Source: G963422705 sp963422705 (lineage in GTDB: Bacteria > Poribacteria > WGA-4E > WGA-3G). Taken from it: a stretch of 64,000 bases of DNA. Positions 26,776 through 34,900 of this stretch are shown in pieces (position 1 is the first letter of the stretch; every line of letters begins with the position of its first letter). The translations under genes were made by a program, and so were the position numbers. The DNA lies in assembly GCA_963422705.1 (NCBI GenBank), contig OY730443.1, positions 2,728,001 to 2,792,000 of the forward strand, in the 5' to 3' direction. Below the pieces are notes generated by a model. It was not told the DNA's origin. It did no database searches and saw only the letters and a list, made by a program, of their open reading frames with translations.

Positions 26776-27738
26776 CTAACAACATGTCGCAGATGAGATT
26801 TTCTCTGCTGCTCTTAATTTTGCGCTCCGCGCACGTGGATTGTGTTGAATTTCAACTTCGGCGGGACGCACAGGACGTTTCGTCAGAATCTGTAGTGACG
26901 GATTATGTCTACAAATACAGATAGGTGCTTTGGGTGGACAAACACAGGCACGCGCACATCGCTGAAATTGGTGCTTTACTATCCTATCTTCAAGAGAATG
27001 GAACGTAATCACACACAACCGAGCGCCCGGCTTCAGCAGCTGTACCGCCGCATCTAAACCGGTAGCCAGGTTATCCAACTCGCTGTTAACATAAATTCGC
27101 AGTGCCTGGAAAACCCGCGTCGCAGGATGAATTCTGCTGCCACCGGAACGGCGTTTGTGAGGTGGGAGCGAACCTTTGATGATTTCAGCGAGATGCCTCG
27201 TGGTTGTTATCGGCGCCTTCTGTCTCGCTTCAACGATACCCCCGGCAATCCGCTTCGCAAAACGTTCTTCCCCGTAGCACTTGAAAATATCTGTGAGTTC
27301 ATCACGTCTGCTTTTGTTAACGACTTGGGCTGCCGAAAGCGACTGGCGAGAATTCATCCGCATATCCAACGGGCCTGCATCATAAAAACTAAACCCGCGG
27401 CTTGGCGTGCCCAATTGTAACGATGATACGCCTAAATCCAATAAGACACCGTCCACACCGGAAACGGAATGCGCTTCCAGTAACGACGGAATCTGTGCGA
27501 AGTTGCCATGAATCAAGAAAAACCGTTTTTTGAAGGCATGCAACCGCTGCTCGGCAATGGCTAACGCCGTCTCATCGATATCAATACCGATGAGACGGCC
27601 GTTCGGCGCGGATTTTTCTAAAATCGCAGCAGTATGCCCACCCAAACCCACAGTAGCATCTACGTAAATGCCACCAGACTCCGGGTGAAGAATCTCAAGT
27701 ACCTCCTCCCGTAAAACCGGGATGTGTTGTATCTCCAT
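26776..27738 (-). CDS. rsmH: 16S rRNA (cytosine-1402-N4)-methyltransferase
   Basis: A 320-aa SAM-dependent methyltransferase (MraW). It starts HIPVLREEVLEIL and has YVDATVGLGGHTAAILE (SAM site), LIGIDIDETALAIAEQRL, DGVLLDLGVSSLQL, FSFYDAGPLDMRMN, RIHPATRVFQALRIYVN and VITFHSLEDRIVKHQFQ. All are family signatures. The ATG at 27738 (MEIQHIP) follows GGGGATAAG. It is the first gene of the dcw-type cluster; no mraZ precedes it. Confidence 0.95.
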   Translation of the reverse strand: MEIQHIPVLREEVLEILHPESGGIYVDATVGLGGHTAAILEKSAPNGRLIGIDIDETALAIAEQRLHAFKKRFFLIHGNFAQIPSLLEAHSVSGVDGVLLDLGVSSLQLGTPSRGFSFYDAGPLDMRMNSRQSLSAAQVVNKSRRDELTDIFKCYGEERFAKRIAGGIVEARQKAPITTTRHLAEIIKGSLPPHKRRSGGSRIHPATRVFQALRIYVNSELDNLATGLDAAVQLLKPGARLCVITFHSLEDRIVKHQFQRCARACVCPPKAPICICRHNPSLQILTKRPVRPAEVEIQHNPRARSAKLRAAEKISSATCC

Positions 27739-27910
27739 TGTCTTATCCCCTATCAGCATAATATAGCAAGAAGTATGCCAATCTTAGGCACCAATCTGAT
27801 TTTGATAGATAGCCACCCAATTCCATCGTTTTAATCCCATCAGTGAAAGATGATGTCAATCCCTTAGGACTCACAAAAATGCGGAAACTTGACAGAGACA
27901 ACGCTATGAT

Positions 27911-28162
27911 TTGACGGAGCGGTTTCGGCATCCACACGAAAAAACCGCCAGTATCTACGAGAAAATCAAAAGGCTCCTTGATATTCTCTCGACTGCGGAA
28001 ACACCGTCAAGGTTTATCGCAGATGTTCAGACGTGGATAGACAGTATCGATGACTTGAAAGCACGCGATAAGAAAATAGAAAAACACCCCGTGGGTGTGG
28101 TGTTTTTCAAAACGCCCGAAAACGCAGAACACGATGGGTTTCCCTTTCAGGAATATTTCTGA
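27911..28162 (+). CDS. Possible small uncharacterised protein (perhaps frameshifted)
   Basis: An 83-codon open frame (ERFRHPHEKTASIYEKIKRL, ending KHPVGVVFFKTPENAEHDGF) rich in charged residues, with no signal or membrane segment. It has only a TTG start without a convincing RBS. An ATG at 27879 opens MRKLDRDNAMI in another frame and stops at 27914, right where this frame begins, so one indel could join them into about 94 residues. I do not recognise the family. It is divergent from rsmH. Confidence 0.35.
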   Translation: MTERFRHPHEKTASIYEKIKRLLDILSTAETPSRFIADVQTWIDSIDDLKARDKKIEKHPVGVVFFKTPENAEHDGFPFQEYF

Positions 28163-28241
28163 CACGCTATCACACTTTTTGTTTACAATTAACCATAAAG
28201 CTTAAAAAAGTAAATAAAAAAGTGTATAATTAAGAACAGTC

Positions 28242-28270
28242 TTGAATTTCAGACGGAATTCATGTATACT
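28242..28270 (+). promoter_or_regulatory. Promoter for the 28442 operon
   Basis: TTGAAT at 28242-28247 and TATACT at 28265-28270 with a 17-bp spacer, about 170 bp before the ATG at 28442. A second TATAAT (28225-28230) lies just upstream in the AT-rich stretch. The rest of 28163-28441 shows no gene. Confidence 0.55.
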
Positions 28271-28441
28271 TTTTGGATGAGGTAAAAAATCTAAAGTTTT
28301 TCAAGTCAATCAACGACTTTCTGAAAAAATGCTAAAGTTTTCACAACTATACGCATATTATAGAGGGAGATTCATTCGTGGCAACACCGCTATATGCATC
28401 TTCCTGGTTTCATAGGCGTTAACGAAGAAAGGAGACATCTT

Positions 28442-29212
28442 ATGTCACGGCAAAAAATGATAGCTTTTATCCTCGTGCTAACCCTCGCAGTCGTTGGGGT
28501 CCTGATTTCCACGCGAACGCCACCGGCGACGGTGAAAATCTACAAGACGACAACACCGCTACCCCAGTCAACCGACATCGGCGAGCAAACACCGGCGAGC
28601 ACACCCCCCGTGTTCGTCGATGACACGGCACTCACGTCGAAAACATCCGATACGGCTTCCGAAAACGGGAGCGATGCTGCAACACCAGAGACACAATCCG
28701 TTGATGCGTTAGAACCCCTTGATGCCTTCAGTGATGTTCCGGGTGAAATAGAAGTCAATGATGCATCAGAAAACGATGACGCATTCGCACGTTCGCCTTT
28801 CGGTTTTGGCGACTTTCCAGAGATCCCGAGTGATTTTCCTAGGCAAGATGTTTGGACGTACTATTGGAAACTCTACGATGTAGATTCAGCGGCTGCGAAA
28901 AAGTATGAACTCATCAATCGGGTGGTCATAAACCTCTGGAAGGAAGGCAGTCGCGCCCGAGGTGGTGTTCTCGAGAACGGCAAAGTCTATCCGCTCGATG
29001 ACAATACCGCCTATATTACATGGAGCACGGCTGAAAGTCCGGACGGTTCCGAGGTAAGACGCTATATCTCTAACGTCACAACAACGCCCGCTATAGGGCA
29101 CCAGTATCGAGACAGCCACTTCAGAAAAGGACGGCTACCCCCCGGTGTCCGTGTCATAGAACACGCCGAGGGTGGCTATAACCCCTATGATTTTGTCAAT
29201 CAGAATCCATAA
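28442..29212 (+). CDS. Uncharacterised single-pass membrane protein
   Basis: A 256-aa protein. Residues 6-24 (MIAFILVLTLAVVGVLIST) form one membrane anchor, followed by an acidic Thr/Ser/Pro-rich linker (about residues 30-130, for example TASENGSDAATPETQSVD) and a folded C-terminal region (SDFPRQDVWTYYWKLYDVDS, AYITWSTAESPDGSEVRRYI). I do not recognise the family. AAAGGAG precedes the ATG at 28442. The small gene at 29226 follows after 13 bp, so the two form an operon. Confidence 0.6.
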   Translation: MSRQKMIAFILVLTLAVVGVLISTRTPPATVKIYKTTTPLPQSTDIGEQTPASTPPVFVDDTALTSKTSDTASENGSDAATPETQSVDALEPLDAFSDVPGEIEVNDASENDDAFARSPFGFGDFPEIPSDFPRQDVWTYYWKLYDVDSAAAKKYELINRVVINLWKEGSRARGGVLENGKVYPLDDNTAYITWSTAESPDGSEVRRYISNVTTTPAIGHQYRDSHFRKGRLPPGVRVIEHAEGGYNPYDFVNQNP

Positions 29213-29225
29213 GGAGATCAAAAAT

Positions 29226-29438
29226 TTGCGCATCAGACACAGACTCGAAAAGCCCCTCACGCTGATGATTGTCCTTATTCTCACGGGTATTACCCTCTTT
29301 GCTATCCACAAGGCGCTCGCTGAGATAGACGGACCCGATGTAGACGGCCCCCTACGTGCCTATGTCAAACGCAGCGTCAACGGCGCATGGATGAACGGGT
29401 ATACAGAAGCTGAATGCACGGAATATGGCGTGTATTAA
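29226..29438 (+). CDS. Small membrane protein, TTG start
   Basis: A 70-aa protein starting at TTG 29226, placed by AAGGAG at 29211-29216, which leaves a 9-base spacer; the upstream in-frame ATG at 29172 would overlap the previous gene. Residues 10-30 form one hydrophobic helix (LTLMIVLILTGITLFAIHKA); the rest includes GPDVDGPLRAYVKRSVNGAW. The family is unknown. It is co-oriented with the preceding gene. Confidence 0.5.
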   Translation: MRIRHRLEKPLTLMIVLILTGITLFAIHKALAEIDGPDVDGPLRAYVKRSVNGAWMNGYTEAECTEYGVY

Positions 29439-29445
29439 AAACGCC

Positions 29446-30264
29446 TTATTGGTTATTATTGAAAAATTGACGTTCATAAAACTCAAAGAGGTGCTCAATG
29501 CCCATGAGTTGGTAAAGTTCTCGGGTGGCCTCCTCTTTATGTGGAATTCCATCCTCAGGAGAAAATGAGTTGCCATAAGTCGCATAGGAATAAGGGCGTG
29601 CAGGAAGTACTCCTTGGTAGTTGTAAACCAGTTTCTGCATCACTGCCAAAAGCGATTCCGTTTTGAGGGTGTCGCCAGCATCTTCTGCACTACGATATTC
29701 CGCTTGTAATTGCTGATACTGCTGCAATACATTGGGGGGTGGGGCGAAGCCGATTCGGGTTTCATAGTCTGTCAGCAAGGCTTTATTCTCGTAGTGTCTG
29801 CGGATCCTGCCCTTCTTGTCGTAAATGTGCCTATATTCCCCGTTTCGAGATGGCTCGTCTCCCCATTTCGCTCGGTAGGCTTCATTCCATATCCGAGTCC
29901 TTTCTTCCTGAGAAAGTTCATCCCAGTTTATAGGTACCTTGTATTCTCCGGTATCCGTCACGGCAGGCACCGGTGGAACAGGTTTCAAGTCGTCTACAAA
30001 GAGGGGCTGTTCCACCGGCGTGGACTCCCCGTGCCCCGTCCCGTCGCCGTGTGAGTGTCCACCCTGTCCTGTCTTCTCAACAGATGCTTTTTCTCCCTGC
30101 TTTTGGGCCGCTTCCCTTTTATTGATTTGTTCTGTGGTGCGCTCAACCTCCTGCTGCGTCTGCTTATCGATGTGGTGCATATAGAGAAAGCAGCCTGTCA
30201 CAAAAAGGATAAAGACACCAAGCGTGCTCATAAAGAAACGCTTGGTAAACAAATATTTCAACAT
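29446..30264 (-). CDS. Uncharacterised lipoprotein/membrane protein, paralogue 3
   Basis: A 272-aa protein whose first 75 residues nearly match those of the genes at 30554 and 32207 (MLKYLFTKRFFMSTLGVFIL, then FVTGC, then coiled-coil-like QTQQEVERTTEQINKREAAQ and a His/Gly-rich linker GGHSHGDGTGHGES). FVTGC could be a lipobox. The C-terminal 180 residues (SQEERTRIWNEAYRAKWGDE onward) differ from the paralogues. AAAGGAGCG precedes the ATG. The 5' leader is also shared with the paralogues. Function unknown. Confidence 0.6.
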   Translation of the reverse strand: MLKYLFTKRFFMSTLGVFILFVTGCFLYMHHIDKQTQQEVERTTEQINKREAAQKQGEKASVEKTGQGGHSHGDGTGHGESTPVEQPLFVDDLKPVPPVPAVTDTGEYKVPINWDELSQEERTRIWNEAYRAKWGDEPSRNGEYRHIYDKKGRIRRHYENKALLTDYETRIGFAPPPNVLQQYQQLQAEYRSAEDAGDTLKTESLLAVMQKLVYNYQGVLPARPYSYATYGNSFSPEDGIPHKEEATRELYQLMGIEHLFEFYERQFFNNNQ

Positions 30265-30288
30265 TGTAAACGCTCCTTTATTGAGTTC

Positions 30289-30304
30289 GACACATGGCTG
30301 TGTC
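30289..30304 (-). promoter_or_regulatory. Conserved leader hairpin, copy 3
   Basis: GACACA-TGGC-TGTGTC, a 6-bp perfect hairpin about 25-40 bases upstream of the ATG at 30264. It is identical at 31193-31208 and 32846-32861. On the minus strand the hairpin contains an ATG that starts a 5-codon reading frame (MCRTQ) ending just before the RBS. Confidence 0.5.
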
Positions 30305-30371
30305 CGGTTGTATATAACTTCTGGGGGAATTGCCGGCACGCAGATGAAAAGAAATGTTTGCTTTTCCATTG

Positions 30372-30547
30372 TCTAACGCGCCTTCGGCATTACGATACTC
30401 GTCTTTCTTTTTATCAAGCTCTTTTGCTGTGATGCCTTGTGCAGCTGCAGTGAGCGGGAGTAAAGACAGGGCAAAAATACAAACAAAAATAACCCAAGTG
30501 ATTGCGCGGATTTTTGAGATAGCGTAACTCTTATTGAATTTTATCAT
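30372..30547 (-). pseudogene. Truncated copy of the 31628 exported protein
   Basis: The first about 58 codons (MIKFNKSYAISKIRAITWVI, SLLPLTAAAQGITAKELDKK, KDEYRNAEGAL) match the N-terminus of the gene at 31628-32200. At 30372 the match ends abruptly and the frame runs into the leader of the 29446 gene, giving an unrelated tail. It is the broken second copy of a tandem duplication. Confidence 0.7.
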
Positions 30548-30553
30548 CGGTGT

Positions 30554-31168
30554 TTACCTCGGCCTCCCCCCGAGTTGGCGACTTCGTTCGTTTAAGAGCC
30601 GAAACCTTTCTTGTGACGCTTTCACTTTTTTCTGATACTTTTCCCACCATAAATCGCCGGCTTTTTCATACTCCTCAAGGGAGTGCCATTTTCCAGCGCT
30701 CCCTGGTGGCTTCGGAAAAAGTGCAAGTTTGCCATCATGTTTCCGGGCGATTCCCCAGTCGTCACGAGGTAGGTTTTCCCATTCAACGATTTGCTGCGCG
30801 TATTCCTCAAAGGTAATAAAACCGAGGGGACTGCTCTGCCAGACATTCTGCATATCTTTTGTTAGGGTTTCCGTCGCGAGAGTGGAAGTATCTGGTGGGT
30901 TGCTTACCTGTGTGGTGGGTGGCTCATGCGGTTCGGCATGCCTTTCGTCGCCGTGCGAGTGTCCACCCTGCGCCGTCTCCTCAACAGGTGCTTTTTCTGC
31001 GTGCTTTTGAGCCGCTTCCCATTGCTTGATTTGTTCTGTGATGCGCTCAATCTCCTGCTGCGTCTGCTTATCGACGTGCCGCATATAGAGGAGGCAGCCT
31101 GTCACAAAAAGGATAAAGACACCAAGCGTGCTCATAAAGAACCGCTTGGTAAACAAATATTTCAACAT
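30554..31168 (-). CDS. Uncharacterised lipoprotein/membrane protein, paralogue 2
   Basis: A 204-aa protein almost identical to the product of 32207-32821. The N-terminus is a membrane anchor or lipoprotein signal (MLKYLFTKRFFMSTLGVFIL, FVTGC), followed by a coiled-coil-like stretch, a His-rich linker (GGHSHGDERHAEPHEPP) and a C-terminal region with FGLI-type FITFEEYAQQIVEWENLPRD and WWEKYQKKVKASQERFRLLN. Family not recognised. AAAGGAGCG lies 6 bases before the ATG, and the leader matches the other two copies. It lies just upstream of the truncated MIKFNK gene. Confidence 0.6.
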   Translation of the reverse strand: MLKYLFTKRFFMSTLGVFILFVTGCLLYMRHVDKQTQQEIERITEQIKQWEAAQKHAEKAPVEETAQGGHSHGDERHAEPHEPPTTQVSNPPDTSTLATETLTKDMQNVWQSSPLGFITFEEYAQQIVEWENLPRDDWGIARKHDGKLALFPKPPGSAGKWHSLEEYEKAGDLWWEKYQKKVKASQERFRLLNERSRQLGGRPR

Positions 31169-31192
31169 TGTAAACGCTCCTTTATTGAGTTC

Positions 31193-31208
31193 GACACATG
31201 GCTGTGTC
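31193..31208 (-). promoter_or_regulatory. Conserved leader hairpin, copy 2
   Basis: Same GACACA-TGGC-TGTGTC hairpin and embedded 5-codon frame as at 30289-30304, at the same distance from its start codon. Confidence 0.5.
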
Positions 31209-31387
31209 CGGTTGTATACAACTTCTGGGGAATTGCCGGCCGTCACGCAGATGAAAAGAAATGTTTGCTTTTAATCAACGTCAAAAACATTATCGAAAAA
31301 AATACACTTTTTGTCACGTCAAAAATTTAACAATCCGCGGTGTGCGATAGGAAACGCTGTAGTAAGGAAAACGCGGAGCAAATATAA

Positions 31388-31690
31388 GAAGCAACGGGCG
31401 CCTTAGTCACCCGCGGTACAGCATGCGTTGTGGGCATCCATGACTACAGGGGTTGGCAAGAAGAGCGACCTATTCTGATTGTAGAGGGTATCATGGACGC
31501 TATCCTTGCTTGGCAGGAGTTATCGGAGAGTTACGCTGTGCTCTCACCCGTCACCGCGCGTATGAACGCGACAGACATCGCTAAGATCGCAGAACTGCTC
31601 TCTCAACGCAAGCAGACGGTGATTTGATTATAATGACACGGAGAATAGCACTGTAGGGCATAAGGGGGCGTTGTCGACGATGCTTGACGG
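31388..31690 (+). pseudogene. TOPRIM-domain (primase-like) remnant
   Basis: The open frame from 31388 reads GTACVVGIHDYRGWQEERPI then LIVEGIMDAILAWQELSESY, the TOPRIM glutamate motif (hhVEGhhDA) in its usual context, then LSPVTARMNATDIAKIAELL. It stops at 31627. A shift of one frame continues FDYNDTENSTVGHKGALST, which matches the expected second TOPRIM motif. It is a short decayed piece of a primase or related phage/plasmid enzyme, overlapping the 3' end of the convergent exported-protein gene. Confidence 0.5.
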
Positions 31691-32200
31691 TACATCATTG
31701 CGTGCTTTGACTAACCCGCTGTTTTCATCGCCAATCTCACTCTGTTTAGAGTTTACCGCGCTGATGGCAATCGTTAACAACGCATCCAACGTGATTTGCT
31801 CTCGAATATCAAATGCTGTGAGACTCGCACTTGTTATTGCAGTGCTGAGTGCGCTCACCAATCCATCGGGGGCGATTGGAAAAAGGAGTATCATGGTTGC
31901 CAGCGACACAAGGTTACCCGCCGCTGTAATGCCTGCATCGCGTAACTCTTCGCGGTTGTCATCCCAAGCGTTTTTTGTGACATCGCGTGTTCTTGCCAGA
32001 GACCCCAGATGGTCGACTGCATTGCCTAACGCGCCTTCGGCATTACGATACTCGTCTTTCTTTTTATCAAGCTCTTTTGCTGTGATGCCTTGTGCAGCTG
32101 CAGTGAGCGGGAGTAAAGACAGGGCAAAAATACAAACACAAATAACCCAAGTGATTGCGCGGATGTTTGCGATAGCGTAACTCTTATTGAATTTTATCAT
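31628..32200 (-). CDS. Uncharacterised exported protein
   Basis: A 190-aa protein with a signal peptide (ITWVICVCIFALSLLPLTAA, cleavage before QGITAKEL). The mature part starts with a charged helix (AKELDKKKDEYRNAEGALGN) and continues helical (GITAAGNLVSLATMILLFPI, ALSTAITSASLTAFDIREQI). Its last about 20 codons lie antisense to the TOPRIM remnant, so the C-terminus may not be original. It follows the 32207 gene by 6 bp and is surely co-transcribed with it. Family unknown. Confidence 0.6.
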   Translation of the reverse strand: MIKFNKSYAIANIRAITWVICVCIFALSLLPLTAAAQGITAKELDKKKDEYRNAEGALGNAVDHLGSLARTRDVTKNAWDDNREELRDAGITAAGNLVSLATMILLFPIAPDGLVSALSTAITSASLTAFDIREQITLDALLTIAISAVNSKQSEIGDENSGLVKARNDVPSSIVDNAPLCPTVLFSVSL

Positions 32201-32206
32201 CGGTGT

Positions 32207-32821
32207 TTACCTCGGCCTCCCCCCGAGTTGGCGACTTCGTTCGTTTAAGAGCCGAAACGATTCTTGTGACGCTTTCACTTTTTTCTGATACTTTTCCCAC
32301 CATAAATCGCCGGCTTTTTCATACTCCTCCCGGGAGTGCCATTTTCCAGCGCTCCCTGGTGGCTTCGGAAAAAGTGCAAGTTTGCCATCATGTTTCCGTA
32401 CGATTCCCCAGTCGTCACGAGGTAGGTTTTCCCATTCAACGATTTGCTGCGCGTATTCCTCAAAGGTAATAAAACCGAGGGGACTGCTCTGCAAGAAATC
32501 CTGCATACCTTCTGTTAGGGTTTCTGTCGCGAGAGTGAAAGTATTTGGTGGGTTGCTTACATGTGTGGTGGGTGGCTCATGCGGTTCGGCATGCCTTTCG
32601 TCGCCGTGCGAGTGTCCACCCTGCGCCGTCTCCTCAACAGATGCTTTTTCTCCCTGCTTTTGGGCCGCTTCCCTTTTATTGATTTGTTCTGTGGTGCGCT
32701 CAACCTCCTGCTGCGTCTGCTTATCGATGTGGTGCATATAGAGAAAGCAGCCTGTCACAAAAAGGATAAAGACACCAAGCGTGCTCATAAAGAAACGCTT
32801 GGTAAACAAATATTTCAACAT
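32207..32821 (-). CDS. Uncharacterised lipoprotein/membrane protein, paralogue 1
   Basis: A 204-aa protein, the first gene of the duplicated pair. The layout is the same as paralogue 2 (30554): hydrophobic N-terminus ending FVTGC, coiled-coil-like QQEVERTTEQINKREAAQ, His-rich linker and the FITFEEYAQQIVEWENLPRD region. AAAGGAGCG precedes the ATG. The exported-protein gene at 31628 follows directly, making the two-gene unit that was copied to 30372-31168. Confidence 0.6.
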   Translation of the reverse strand: MLKYLFTKRFFMSTLGVFILFVTGCFLYMHHIDKQTQQEVERTTEQINKREAAQKQGEKASVEETAQGGHSHGDERHAEPHEPPTTHVSNPPNTFTLATETLTEGMQDFLQSSPLGFITFEEYAQQIVEWENLPRDDWGIVRKHDGKLALFPKPPGSAGKWHSREEYEKAGDLWWEKYQKKVKASQESFRLLNERSRQLGGRPR

Positions 32822-32845
32822 TGTAAACGCTCCTTTATTGAGTTC

Positions 32846-32861
32846 GACACATGGCTGTGTC
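32846..32861 (-). promoter_or_regulatory. Conserved leader hairpin, copy 1
   Basis: Same hairpin and embedded 5-codon frame as at 30289 and 31193. Further upstream, a stretch near 33000-33048 is again nearly identical to 31300-31345. Confidence 0.5.
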
Positions 32862-33010
32862 CGGTTGTATACAACTTCTGGGGAAATTGCCGGCACGCAG
32901 ATGAAAAGAAATGTTTGCTTTTCAGAGAGAAAGCAAAGGCCGGGTGAGGCAATACGTCTCAAAGCCTATAATCAACGTCAAGGACATGATAAAAAAAAAT
33001 ACACTTTTTG

Positions 33011-33103
33011 TCACGTCAACAATTTAACAATCCGCGGTGTGCGGTAGTGAACACTATTTGCCATTCCGCCTGCTCGGATTAAGGCGACATTAATCGGTTT
33101 CAT
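33011..33103 (-). pseudogene. Truncated N-terminus of a Gfo/Idh/MocA oxidoreductase
   Basis: AGGAGG precedes an ATG at 33103 that encodes MKPINVALIRAGGMANSVHY, the NAD(P)-binding start of Gfo/Idh/MocA proteins (consensus GxGxMA), then ends after 30 codons. The break falls where the sequence joins the repeat shared with 31310-31345. Only the first beta-alpha unit remains. Confidence 0.55.
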
Positions 33104-33364
33104 GTCGTACGCCTCCTAAAATCATTTTGATTGCATGTTACAAGCGGGCATGTTACAATACAAGCCGTGTCTCTAATTTGTCCTTCCCTAACGGGAACGG
33201 GCGGATGAAGCAGTTTGAGTCGACAGCCGTTTCGCGCTAGAACGGCTCGCTTCCCCGGGCAAGCAATCATCAATGCTAAGCATTTTATCTTGTCAAGGCA
33301 CCCACTGCCTAAAGGCAGGGGCTTGTGCTTCGTAGCGACTGCGGTTTTCCAAGCGTCCACCGTC

Positions 33365-34551
33365 TTACTGTCGCTCCACAGAGGGAACACAAGCTGCCCT
33401 CAAAATATTCATCGCCGCGTTGATGTCTCTGTCGTGGTGCGAACCACAGTCAGGACACGTCCACTGCCTGTCAGAAAGAGAAAGATTTTCGTTGTGATAC
33501 CCACAATCTGAACACGGCTTCGTTGTCGGCGTCCATTGTCCAACCTGACGGAACTCACGATGATGTTTGAAACACTTGAACTTCAGAATCTCAAGAAACT
33601 GCCCGAAGCAAAGCTCCGATACTTTCCGGCCCCAGAGGCGTTTCATGCCCTCAAGGTTCAGCGTCTCGGTAGCGATAAGGTGGAACCTTCTACACAGGGA
33701 TGTGGCAAGTTTCCACTGCCAATCTTTGCGTTGGTTAGAGATGTGCCGATACAATCGCGCAAGTCCGCGAAGACACCGCCACCAGTTGCCAGAACCTTTG
33801 ACTTTCCGCGAAAGGCTTTTGCAGCGTTTGCGAAGTTCGGTCAAGGCGTGTTTCAAGAATTGGGGCGATTGTATTTTCTCGCCCGTGTTCAACGCCAAAA
33901 ATGCGGCCTTCAGTCCGAAGTCTGCCCCAACACTTTCACCCGTAGCAGACAGCACTTCTTTGGAGGTATCATCGGTTACGACATAAAGCCAATAGGTTCC
34001 AGCATTGTCGCGAAGAGTTTGGATGTACGTCACATTCCCTTTCCATTTGCGATGCTGATGGAAAGAGAACCAGCGTTTGTTAAACAAAAATTTTTGTGCG
34101 TCTTCGTCCCACTCTTTGAAAGAGAGGCGGACACGTCCTTCTTCAAGGAGATAACCACTTTGGAACGTCGCAGAACGGTATTTTCCGCGTTTCTTATATT
34201 TTGGGCGCCCGACGCCAGGGATGTTAAAAAATCTTTCAAAAGCAATGTGGAGGCGTATGATTACCGCGTCAAGTGTATCACGAGGTATCCAAGTCCAATG
34301 TTTTTTTGTGCGTTTCAGCAAATTCGTCAAGTGCGGTTGCAAGCGTAGGGCGAAACCGCCGTTTCGCGGAAACGCCCGGCATATTTACCATATCTACGGT
34401 AATAGCGGTTCTCAAGCTTGAGAAAGTGATTGTGAACATCACCCAAGTCGTCAAGCATATTGCCAAGACGCTTATTTTGCGGATGTTCGCGTATCTGATA
34501 TTTATACGTTCTGCAATGTTTCTTTTGTTTTTTATTTCTTGTTTTCGCCAT
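33365..34551 (-). pseudogene. tnpB: TnpB (OrfB, IS605 type), frameshifted by a palindromic insert
   Basis: Residues 1-65 are encoded from ATG 34551 (TYKYQIREHPQNKRLGNMLD, FLKLENRYYRRYGKYAGRF) in one frame; the rest continues from about 34342 in another (LQPHLTNLLKRTKKHWTWIP). Between them lies the palindromic mini-element at 34343-34366. The nuclease core is otherwise intact: RuvC-I Asp in GADFGLKAAFL, RuvC-II Glu in IATETLNLEGMK, a four-Cys zinc ribbon (CSDCGYHN, CPDCGSHHDRD) and RuvC-III Asp in HDRDINAAMNILRA. TnpB proteins are RNA-guided nucleases whose guide RNA overlaps the 3' end of the gene. A shorter protein from an internal TTG could still be made. Confidence 0.8.
34343..34366. repeat. 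Palindromic mini-element, copy in tnpB
   Basis: A 24-bp sequence GCGTAGGG followed by the hairpin CGAAAC-CGCC-GTTTCG. Identical copies lie at 56783-56806 and 61780-61803 inside the two isrB genes. Here it separates the two frames of tnpB. Confidence 0.75.
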
Positions 34552-34900
34552 GGGGTTTCACGTATCACGTCTTTACCCCCCGTTTCAGTGGGTAGGCAGA
34601 CACAGAACCTTGCGATTCTGCTGAAACTGTCTGCCAACGTGATATTATCATGATACGACATTTTCGATAGAATTTCAACCTTTTTTTTGACACAATACAG
34701 GAGCGGGCATTCCTCCCCGATAGAACGCTCTGCGTCGTCTCTGGCGCAGACGGGACTTGATACGGTTAGGGAGATAGGTAGAATATCGTATCCTTTGGAT
34801 ACGATGTTTCTACCATGGCAAGCATGTTGGCAAGCAACATGAGAGCCCCAACTCCGTTCTAACCGAGCGAAAGCAGCGGGATCTCCTGCCCGAAGATACA

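Larger units (their letters stand above)
33292..34660 (-). mobile_element. IS200/IS605-type element with tnpB only
   Basis: The right end (minus-strand reading) is GCACAAGCCCCTGCC, a TTTA loop, GGCAGTGGG and TTGAC, at 33292-33328. The same layout GCACAAGCCCC-hairpin-TTGAC is found at the ends of the two IsrB elements. The left end carries a subterminal hairpin (GGCAGAC at 34595, GTCTGCC at 34629) but its exact edge is not clear. No tnpA transposase is present, so movement would need one in trans. A further strong hairpin at 34777-34814 (GGTAGAA..TATCGTATCC) lies between the element and the hydantoinase gene. Confidence 0.65.
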
